From assembly GCF_050908995.1 (NCBI RefSeq), contig NC_135122.1, forward strand, positions 14,362,501 through 14,426,500: a stretch of DNA of 64,000 bases. Direction: 5' to 3'. The number at the start of each line of letters is the position of its first letter. Position 1 is the first letter of the stretch. Positions 52,043 through 62,073 of the stretch are shown piece after piece. The DNA is from Andrena cerasifolii (lineage: Eukaryota; Arthropoda; Insecta; Hymenoptera; Andrenidae). Below the pieces are notes generated by a model. That model was not told the origin of the DNA, searched no databases, and saw nothing but the letters and a program-made list of their open reading frames with translations. A program made the translations under genes and the position numbers.

Positions 52043-54492
52043 ACAGTTTTCTTTAAAGAAATCCTAAATTTTTTAAGGGATTACAGGAGAACGTACCCTT
52101 AATCAAAATGATATCTCTCAAAGGCAGCGACTCGCGTAGTCAATGAACGAATTCTCCTTTCATAAAAGAAGAGTGCACCTTCTTGTTCGCGAAGAAACGG
52201 AGAGGAAGCAAATTATTCATAAGTTTGAGGGAAGTCACTGTGGATGGGGGAATGCGTTCGTGCCTCGGGAGAGCCGAGAAGGGTAAGGCAAGCCCGATTA
52301 TTAAGCGCGATAATGTACTTGCATAGCTTATTCTTGTCCAATCGAGGACAACCAATTAAGTCGAGATTCCCCCGTGGCCTGTATTCATAGTACAATTGGT
52401 AGAAGAAGTTTCCTCTGAGGAGGTTGGATGCCCTGGGCTCGACGGCTCGGCTAAAAACTTCTGTTAATGCAAAGAATTCTTAAGTTCGCCCACCCACCAT
52501 CCGTAACTGCAGGCGTGAGATAAACGTGCCAGGCGGAATTCCGCGCTCGTGTTGCATATTGTCTGATTTCAGGGTAATTAGAGGCGAAACTGACGTTCTG
52601 AACAAATACCACCCCGCCTCCGGCAAAATACGGAACTGTTAATTCGATAGTAATTGCTATTAATGCTTGTGATTCGATACGGAGTATTTGTTGTTTCAGT
52701 ATCTTCCCAATGCATTGTATCGTATGGCATTCTGTAATTTATATATTGATTTCACGTGCTTATTTGAAGTTTCATCGACATAAATATAGGTTGGATTGAT
52801 AGAATGTGTTTAAATTTCACTCATTTGTGGCAACGCCAGATTAACGCGCAGAACTAATTGTGTGGTCCTGAGAGTGATTAATTAAAGTAGAATATAATAA
52901 ATCAGTGTTGAAAGAGATCTTAAGGAATATTGTGAAAGTATACTCGCTTCGCAGTAAGAAATAGAGCTGTCATAATTACCCGAATGATATTTTAAAAAAT
53001 TTTAAACAGTTATTTCGACGATGCAAAGTAAAATGAGATCATTTTACTCAGCCAGTTATGAATCCGCGATCCATTAATCGTAATAAACTACAGTCAACGA
53101 AGAAGCCGTGTATACTTTGTTCCGTTTACTTAAAAATCCGTCACGGTTAATTAACTTTGCGTTAATCCGGCTCGGATGATAATGAATGCATTTTTACGAG
53201 GAGTGTAATTGCTATTATACGATCAAGCGGAGGATATTGGATTCGTACTGAAACGAGAGAATACGCTAGCTTTAATTCCCTTCGCGTTAAAATGGAGGAC
53301 CCTTCAATGCAATTACTCGTGTTTACTACCTACAACCATTATTTTAATGCGCAACAGCGCGTCAACAAAGCTGTAGCTCATCGAGCGCCGAATTAGCTTA
53401 CCGGGGCTTTGATTTTTGTAGCCGCCTTTTGAAACGCCCCAGCGCTTCAAAGAGTATTCAATATCGTTATCGAGAAAACACAAACGCGTTGTCGATAAAA
53501 CATTTCCGCACGCTACATTTGTCCGATGGTTTAAAGCTCGCCCCTCGTAACTTTTATACGCGAAATAAACGAACGGAGCTTCGATTTTCTCCCCCACGAA
53601 TTATTTAAATAAATCGCGCGCCGTAAACTTTCGTGCCCCTCTCTGTAATTACAATTCCCACTGTTGGCACTGTTTACAGTATCTGTGGCATTTATTAAAT
53701 AATTTATTGAAAAATTCTAGGTATCGTAGATTGAGGAAATTAGGCTTTATTGACAATATATGACAATGGATAGTAAGTCTCATCGACATAATTAGTGACG
53801 GGTTAACGAAGCAGGCAAGTCCTGATACGTTTGAAACATTTCAGAGATTTCACCATGCCAGGTCGGCAATGGGAGTGACAGAACCCTTTAATTGCTACCG
53901 AGAATCGACGAAAATGTCTACAGTCACAGATGGAATCGTGGTATTAAAGGAAAAGATAGTGTTGGTGGGTCGCGAAACGACTCCCAACATCGGCTATACA
54001 CCCATACACATCTTCGCAAGTCGAACCAACTGTGAAATCAAAGATTAAACCTAGAAACAGCAGTACGCTTCCCTGATAAAAGCACTCCTGATCACAGCTG
54101 ATCAGTTTCGACGATTTGAAACAGCACCAGAATCAAAGATGTTTCTGCAAAATTTATATCTTGCGATATTTATTTCTTATTAGAACACCCCACTATTTCT
54201 TGCATATAATAGCCTGAATTATACATATTATAAACTTTAAGATTTTTAGTAATTCTATAACCCTGCGCTCTCGCAAACGCGGAAAAGAGAAATAATGTTA
54301 ATAACATAGGATTTAGTGACTGGCGCCAAGAAAAATGCTAAATGTGTTATTACCAAAATTCTACCCACTCGTTACAACTCTCCTGCACGATGTAAAATTC
54401 GCCTGCCCTATAAAACGACGCCAAATACCCTCTAACAGCGCTTAGAGGGAACGAAATTACTGGGATGTTACTAACAGACAATTTGGGCCGCA
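52043..54492. other. Non-coding stretch, no gene recognised
   Basis: Short frames only, with no domain, repeat or RNA gene recognised. Confidence 0.55.
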
Positions 54493-54687
54493 TTACGCTG
54501 GTCTGTACAATTTCGTTATCGTTGGTGGAGTAGTTTCGAGGGCAAAGGCACAAAGCAGTGAGAGCACAAAGTAAAATAAACTCTCCACGATTATTCGCGA
54601 TGTCCTGCCTTGCATCCTGCTATCTGGATCGAGATCAAAGATCAACGGGAAAGCGAATAATACTGCGTCGCTGCTGTAGTAATCCAT
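54493..54687 (-). CDS. Weak candidate: small frame with signal-peptide-like segment
   Basis: A 64-codon frame starts at a real ATG (54687). A second in-frame ATG, preceded by AG, begins MQGRTSRIIVESLFYFVLSL, continues LCAFA and is then polar. This is an n-region, a hydrophobic core and an AFA end, as in a signal peptide. It ends at TAA unless spliced. Possible donors at TT|GTACAG and AGC|GTAATG would leave phase 2, which does not fit the phase 1 lectin exon directly. It could be a first exon of a secreted protein, or chance. Confidence 0.15.
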   Translation of the reverse strand: MDYYSSDAVLFAFPLIFDLDPDSRMQGRTSRIIVESLFYFVLSLLCAFALETTPPTITKLYRPA

Positions 54688-57600
54688 AGGCGCACTTCGG
54701 GGGGTAGAAACTCGTGAACCCTTGAACGGCAGATGATGAAGCGAATGTACAAAAAATTTAATCAGTGTGAGTCAACAGTGAAGAAATTTTTAAAAGACAT
54801 TACATTGAGTTTGCTGAGTATGAGGCGCAAAACTTACATTACTTTCAATTGCATTCGTCTACATTCGTACATTATGCTACAGAAGGCTTTAGTATCAACA
54901 GACTTAAAATTATCAGTACCTCGAATTATTCATTAATTCTGATACCCACATATAAGTACAAAGAAAAACTGATTATTATCACTTTCCTAACGCAACTGAG
55001 ACGTTCCGTTCCCCGATAATTAAAACGTGCCCATTTCCATCGATTCCCATCAACCCCCTAAACATCTCACACCAGGCACAGCTTTTTCATCTCCGTTGAA
55101 GCAGGACGGAGTGAACGATCCAGCCCTCTTTGACTGCGCCAACTGGGTACCAAGTAAAAATCAAAGATCAGAGGGGGTTGAGCGTGCAGTTGCAGCACCT
55201 GGTGCTCCGCATCTTCGACGTTCCAGCATCGAAACTCCGTCTTGCATTACCCTGTTCCCTATTCTCTGCCTGCGCCAGCTCGCGGTGCTCTTTTTAGCGG
55301 GGCAGAAATAGCCTGTTCGGCGCGGTATTACGAGAAACACACGTTTCTCGGGCACCGCCATTTGGCTCGCGCCGCGACCCAGGCGCGGGGCGCGCTTTTC
55401 AAGGGGTCCATGGACAGACCTGTCAGGGCGAAACGCAGCCTTCGGTGGCACCGTCATCGTCGAGGCTCGCGACGTTTGCTCTTACGCGGATGAGCGTTTA
55501 CACATGCCACGTACGATCGATTGTACTCGACATTCACGGCCTGGGGTGCTTTAACGATAGTGGCCTCACGCGCTCGCGGTCTTGTCCGATTGCCTTCAAC
55601 GACCTCTGTCATCTTGCTCCCTTGCTACGGCGCGTGAAATTTTTTTATATGTTTAAAGGGCTATGTGGGATATTGATATTATAGCAATATTAGTGTAACG
55701 TGTAATTAGAAATCGATGGTGGAGCTGGTACGAGAATGAAGGAAGCGTTTGGGGTTTAAGGGTATTAAGTAGGCAGTCGTTTTTGTCGAAAATAATGCAT
55801 TTCCTTTTCAATTAATTACAAACAAATAAATTGAAGCTGAGGCTTGTTTTTTGACACAATGTTTATTAAGATCATAAGCTTTAAAAATACATGTTTGTTT
55901 CGACAAAAATATGCATTATAAATAATGTTACAGGTGGATCATTAAAGAGGCTTTTAAAAAAAGTTTCTTTTGTTTAAGGGAACTAGAAAATCTGTTCGAT
56001 GGAAGAACATATCTAACGTGTTAAATATCGTCAATAACTTCAGCTTGAAATGTTATTCCTAGTTCTCGAATGTGATAATTTATAGACTAGATCCTTGCGA
56101 CGTTCCGCTGTCACCACGAGACACGAACAGATTCGTGCCGAGTCGCTTTGCAAATTCACGAGGTTCCGCAGACAAGGCCAATTAGCATGAAATTTGAAAG
56201 GAAGATCCGGTTCCGCGTGTAAGTGTAGAGTCGCTTTGATGCAGCCGTGTTAAGTCTCTTCCAAGCGGACAATCAAACATTGAAACGAACCGTAGGTAAT
56301 TAAATTAATCGTAAATTGACGATTGCAAGGAATATTCCGTTCCCTTAAATTAAATGTATTTGATCAATGAAATCAGCTGGCAAATACTGAGAAGCTTAAT
56401 GTCTCTTAATAAAGACGAAGTAATTGGATCTGGAGGAGGTCCAAAGTCTTAATTGATCTGTATAGATTCCTTAATTGGGTACTGCAGAAATATTTATAGA
56501 AATTGTTCCTTTATTTTCAGTTTGTGACTCTGATTATTAAGTAGAAAAATGTCTTAAGTGGAACTTGTTCGTTGAGAGGATCAAATGATCAGGTCTTAAA
56601 ACCCTTTTCTCCTTCTTCCCTTTAAAGTAACTGGCACCATGAGACTTTCATTACAAATTAAATTTTACCACCTTTTTCATGCCCTTCTTGGGAACTCTGC
56701 TAATTATGAATATTGCAGGCCTACCCATATCAAGCGACACGTCTATCAAACTCTCAATGTCTTCCCTCATCAAAAGCTAAGAACAAGTTTGAAGCAGAAA
56801 ATTTCCTAAAAAGTCTACGATTTTCAATTCTGATAACAAAGTCAAGCACCCACAATGCCAAATCTTCTTTAAAATCCCACTTTTATGAGATTCTAGAAAC
56901 TTTGCACCCCCAAACTAATTCGCAATTGCAGAACACGTGGTAAACTCCTCGATATTCCCAGTGTATGCAGAGGAACATCATGCACGACAGCCGGCATTCC
57001 GCAAATCTGCGCCTCTTTTCATCTCGCGCACTTTATTGTCCACAGGAGCGTCGCGCTTCGCACGGGAAGAAAAAGGAGAAGGACCAAGCTATGCGAAGAC
57101 ACGGTATATAAGCATCGATAAGCGAGAGCTATTTCTGCTTCATCGCATGCCACAAGCCGCCGTGGCACCTCGCCCTTATTCCGAAGAGGGTGCGAGAATG
57201 GGCACGTAAACGGAACAGCAAACAATGCAGGCTATCGCGAATCTGCACGCCTGCTTCTCCACTTTAGCTAGCTTCTTTATTTTGCAAATAACACACTGCT
57301 CGGCCGTTTCAATGGATGTGGAACCACTTCTTTTTTACCAAATTCAAGTGTCATTTCAAGAACTTTATTAAGCACTAGCCTCCCCCGGCTCGGCTTCGCC
57401 CGAGATATTAGCGTGATTGATTCATGTCTATTAGAACTAATATCTTTTAACGAAATTAAGTATTTTGAAAAAAGCTGAATTTCTGCATAACATTTCGAAA
57501 AAGATAACATTCTCTCCAAATTTGGGAGATTTATTTTACCTCCAACGGAACACATACAAAGCGTTTCTTCGTTCCATCTTAATAACGTGTTTCTGAGACA

Positions 57601-57800
57601 TGCTACATATAAGACCTCTAGGTCTTGAGTTTTGCGCGTGATTTAGAAAGTATATAAATTAAGAAATCGCTATTGTGTACTGGTTAATTAGTTAATCTAA
57701 TTGAAAGGCATGGAGATAAAGATATAGATCCTGTTCTAAATGAGCTGAAAGCTGAACCTTCTATTTCTTGTCATCCATCGATAATTATGATAATAAATAC
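54688..57800. other. Non-coding stretch, no gene recognised
   Basis: A GC-rich piece lies at 55.03-55.65 kb with opposing frames. A 12-bp inverted pair around TTTTTGTCGAAA occurs at about 55784 and 55899. A small GC hairpin, CTCGGCTTCGCCCGAG, lies at 57389-57404. No gene is supported. Confidence 0.5.
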
Positions 57801-57877
57801 CTACGGCAGGAAGTGGCTTGGGTGCCACTGTAAGTCTACGGAGTTAAATTCGTCTACCACAAGTTTCCATGACTCAC
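57801..57877 (-). other. Putative cryptic recursive-splicing exon, 77 nt
   Basis: This runs from the first base after TTTCAG (57877) to a possible donor CCGTAG|GTATTT (GT at 57800-57799). All frames have stops. In the frame entered in phase 1, the sole stop is TAG, exactly the last three bases; the frame read from the first base stops after seven codons, and the third has TGA at once. Its length is almost the same as that of the partner at 38.8 kb, and the first 16 bases are identical. The best reading is a short cryptic exon that helps define the recursive site. Alternatives are a poison exon, an alternative last exon or a non-coding RNA exon. Confidence 0.4.
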
Positions 57878-57906
57878 CTGAAACAAAAAAGCAACAATCA
57901 AATTAG
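57872..57906 (-). promoter_or_regulatory. Candidate zero-nucleotide recursive splice site (ratchet point)
   Basis: On the minus strand a branch-like CTAAT is followed by TTGCTTTTTTGTTTCAG and then directly by GTGAGT. A strong pyrimidine tract and acceptor are fused to a near-perfect donor. It is 19.07 kb upstream of the similar site at 38.8 kb and 45.3 kb upstream of the lectin exon on the same strand. This fits stepwise removal of one very long intron. No transcript evidence is available here. Confidence 0.65.
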
Positions 57907-60134
57907 TTATAAGTATGTAAGCAATATCCCGCATATGCAAAGCAATTAATTAATTACCCCTCCCCAGAGAGGCGGAAGGCGATCCGTCATCCCCGGGCCT
58001 TCTATCGCGAAAATCTATTTTCGCGATGTTGTTACGCGGGGAAAGTAACCGCGCCACTCCTTAACAAGCAGGTTCATTAAGGTTTTCTAATTGTGACGGG
58101 CCGCGTTCGAGGTTCTCGCGCGCGGACTTATTCGAGAAACTACCTCGATAAATTACTCCCCCTCTCCTCGCAGCCAATGCCGCGGGGTCGGCGTTCGAAC
58201 AAGAAGGATCGCGGATCCTCGGAATTCCACGGCAATTCCACGAAGGCCTCGGTCGCGGCGAGGCGAGGAAAAATTCGGTTTGTTGCTGCAAGTGGCGCGA
58301 ATAAGTAAGCGGAAAGTGCAGGCGCCGAGGAAATGCATTTCGCGCATGCCACGACGCATCCGACCTTTATTGCAAACATTTGTGCAGGTGATTGGGAACT
58401 GGTTTATAAATGTGGAAACGGTGGGGGATTCGCGGTGCAGTGCGAAAGCTTCCAGGAGCCGGGAATCCTTGAGTGCTTGAGTGCGTTGTCGTTGCTCCTC
58501 CTCTATTTTTTTCCTCGGCTACCAATCGTACCAAATGTTTATACATCGCCCCTGCTACGAAATCAAATGCGATATAAGCTATCTCAAACACTTACAGCTT
58601 GCGTGCGAACTTGTTCGAATCGATGCTTCCAGTTTTGGGGGCGTTCGTGGAATTTTCGCAGGCTGGATGAAAGTTTGTGCTTTTAAAGCTACATAACCCG
58701 ATGTGGATTAGACTATCGCGATGCACGCTTGATAGCTAACGAGGGCAAGCATAAATATGCACGGCGAAACATACGTTAACCGTATTAAAAAGTTAAGGGG
58801 GCCCTGGACGTTCGTTGTAACTCGTTTTTCCGGCGGGCTAAACTGACATAAGTGGATTATTGTTTTCCGAGCAAGTTCGAAGCGCGTGCTTTGTGCCCGA
58901 CCCCGGAAAACTCGTCTGGTTCCATCGTGCACGAACAACTATTATTCCTCGTTATGAGAAATATGTAGCTGTCAAGAGGCTTCCGGGTTATGGCCCTTTT
59001 TCGACTCCGGCACGCGTCCAGCAGTTACACCCTTAATCGCTGATTTATATCGCACACTTATTCTTTGTTCCACGTCCACGCCTGTTCTCTAGTCAATTCA
59101 TTCGTCCCATATGACGTTCGGTTGGAATGCAGAAGTTTCGAACTTCCAAATTTTGTTAAGTGAATGAAAGCAAAGACACCGAAATCCCCTGGATTTCTTA
59201 GAAATTTCTGGACCAGCCTGCCATTTCGTATGAAACTTAATTACCATGTAATAAATCTTTGAAACTACACAATTCTTCTGGAACCATCCTGCAGATCATC
59301 CCCTGTAACAATCTTGTTCACATTTAACTCCCGAATCAATTCCTGTAGTCGTCATTCGAAAGGGCACTCTCTGCCTATGAAAATTGTTCGCAGGAAGCTG
59401 TATATAGAGGCGAACCCAGGTTACACCACGCGTTACACGCATCTCGTATTTTCGTTCGTTTTTATCGAGGCGTGCAGCCATAGAAAACGATACGGTTCTC
59501 GCGACACAGTGGCAGTTCGCGCAATTTATTCCTCGCGTAACGCTCGGTATGACCGACTTGCCTGGCTCGTTTTTTCCTCAAGGGATAGCAGGACTGAGCA
59601 TCGAAGCTTGAGAAACAGCACTAGCTTGTACTGAACGTCGCTGTAACGTTTTATTGTGCGGAGAACTATTTGACGGGCGAGCTGTTACCCCGTCGCTGTT
59701 TACGGGCTTCGAATCATGCGGGCTATTCCCTGCGTCGGATGGGACTCCTTCGGAGCCTCGTGTTCCCTTTATTTTTTCTCGTTTGACAACGGGGGTGCGT
59801 GTTACTTTAGGGAGAATTTTGCTCCGTTTCAGGCATTGGAGCTTGGAGGCTTGCTATGGCAAAGGGAGAAGGGTTGTGGGAATCGCCTTCTTCGATTTGG
59901 GGTTATCAACTCTGAAAGGGACGAAGGGGGTTGTATTTTGAGCGACGGAGGCGGATGAGAGTCAAAGTATTTTTGAGATTTCCTTTCGCTTTGTTTTCTG
60001 GGAAAATATTACACTTGGGTTCATTTGTACATGTGTGCTATTAAAACGAAGAATATGTACATTGGAGAATTTGGAACTTCGACGAATCAATTGATCACGG
60101 CAAGTGACAGCGTGCCTATATAATAATCTTTTAC
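57907..60134. other. Non-coding stretch, no gene recognised
   Basis: GC-rich pieces lie at 58.0-58.45 kb and about 59.4-59.9 kb, with frames up to 117 codons on both strands. No domain was recognised. Confidence 0.5.
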
Positions 60135-60432
60135 TTAGAATTCCCTTTGACAGTGTCAGAACAAAACATGCTACTGAGAAATCGAAAGATCGATCAGCAA
60201 ATGCATGACCGATGAATCCACACGAGGCAACCGCAACTAGAAGCCACGGGATAAGTAAGATTAATACGATCCCGCCGGAAGTTCTTCGTAGCTGATGCTT
60301 GGGTATCCAACGCTGATGTCGGATATCCTGCAACTCTCGCTTCAGTCCCTGTCTTTCGACCCCTTTTCTCTGGCTTCTTCCTCTCGAAGAAGACACGTTC
60401 CGTTGCCAACGTGAATTCGATAAACTCGATCG
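60135..60432 (-). CDS. Weak candidate exon with a transmembrane or signal-anchor segment
   Basis: The minus strand has a pyrimidine-rich run (TCTTCTTTTCCCTTTCC) ending in GCAG, followed by a frame open past 60135. It reads as an Arg/Gln-rich hydrophilic part (about residues 1-57), then the hydrophobic GGIVLILLIPWLLVAVASCG, then a polar part. A possible donor CTAA|GTAAAA ends the exon in phase 1, the phase needed by the lectin exon at 12.4 kb. A basic N-terminus and a single hydrophobic helix would suit a signal anchor. Against it: no ATG, a mediocre donor, and no recognised family. The frame may be chance. Confidence 0.25.
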
Positions 60433-61820
60433 CTGCTCGCGGAAAGGGAAAAGAAGATCCGATCAATCAACGACCGCCGACAGTGAGAGATACAAATATT
60501 TCAAGAACTAAAGGCAGCTGCCAGAGGCTGAAGAATTCATAAACTTGTGTACATTTAACATCCACGTTTGTGCCTTTAGACACTTCAAGCTTGTGTCACC
60601 GTAAGCCATAGAATTCCCTTTGGAGAGGGCTAGGTATTATATTGAAGAGTCAGTGTTGAAAAATGAAAAATTTTCAAAAAATCCATTTCATTCAATATGC
60701 ATCATTGCGATCTATTTGCAGGGCGTGTTCAGCATGTTCGATAAAATATTGTCCTAGGTAATTTCATTATCAATCAAGGCAAAATCGATAAATAAGACCC
60801 TTCCAACATATTTCCCTCAAGCTGAAAAATAAAAAAACCCACTGAAGATACTTGTCTCTGGAACTTCACACTCTATATTCCACGACGACGAAGTGCTAAA
60901 CTGAAGAAAGAAGAATAAGAAGGGGAAAGCTGCACTTCGAATACATCGCATCGGTTGCATTAAAGCGCACCCCAAAAAGCCCGAAATCCTGCGGGAGGAT
61001 GACACGCGCGGCCACGATGAAAAGCGCTTCTACGGAATTGCTTTCAAGCGCATCTGCGCTGTTCCGTACGCCGTGCTCCTCTCCTTTTTTTTTTGCCAGC
61101 GGAAGACAATCTGGCTTCGACTCCGATTTCTAACCCCATTCTACCGATCTCGGTAGAGTAGTGTCACTCGGACAACCGTCGTTCCTTCCACCGCCACGGG
61201 CTGAAATTCCAATTGTTCCCCACCGTTCCGCGCCCCTATTCGTCTTCGCGAGTCTTTGCTTTTCCATTTTCCGACGGGAAACTGAAGCAAGCATCGAGAG
61301 CAACGATGAATTACGCTACCGTCGTCCTTATCCCTCCCTCATTTGCCTGAGTGTACTCTTTGTCCCGCTTATAGCGGTTTCGAGTAATTCGACCGTTTTT
61401 CCATCTTCCACTACTTTCGCCGGCTCCCCTCGTCCACGAGCTCGGTGCGAGACCACTCCGCGTGATGGAGCTTTTTATTCTTAACCGTATCAAAGACACT
61501 TCTGTTGTGCTTGATTTTTGCTCCCCTTTTTCGATCGTGACAAAATATCCTTCGCCGCGGGAGCTTCGCCTTTAACGCACGAGGAAAAATACAGGCTGTT
61601 GGTTTTGCGCGCGTCGAGACGCTCAGAGTGTATGGGTTAAGTGTGAGCTGTCTGTTACTTTTCCCTTCAGAAGAATATTTTGACCCGTCGGGGTTGTCAG
61701 GTACAGGGCAAAGATGGACAACATTTTTATTTAAATGAAATTTCGCATAACGAATAAGAGTAGAGAAAGTATTCGCCATGTGTCGAATAAAGTTAACACG
61801 TGTCAACTTATTAAATAAAA
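60433..61820. other. Non-coding stretch, no gene recognised
   Basis: Frames of 107 and 131 codons at 61.16-61.81 kb oppose each other and have no domain. The near-palindrome GTTAACACGTGTCAAC (61792-61807) contains a CACGTG E-box. Confidence 0.5.
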
Positions 61821-62073
61821 AACTTTAACTTTAGATTATTTGGCGAATAAATTCAATTATTTTATTCGTCGAACGTTTTAACTTCAGCGTCGAATAAAGG
61901 TCTCAACTTTAAATTTAACCTTAATTTTATTTGACGTTGAATAAAGTTAAAGTTAAAGTTAAAAACAAAATTAAAATTAAAGTTAAAGTTGACAAGTTTG
62001 TTCGACGCTGAGGTTGAAACGCTCGACGAATAAAAAAATTAACTTTATTCGTCAAATAATCTAAAGTCAAAGT
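61821..62073. mobile_element. AT-rich fold-back element
   Basis: Two inverted arms of about 115 bp (about 61821-61939 and 61955-62073) include TTTAGATTATTTGGCGAATA paired with its near-complement TATTCGTCAAATAATCTAAA, and TCAGCGTCGAATAAA paired with TTTGTTCGACGCTGA. The centre is an imperfect GTTAAA tandem run. Mismatches are scattered, so it is older than the 16.1-kb hairpin. No coding sequence or target duplication is seen. Confidence 0.75.
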
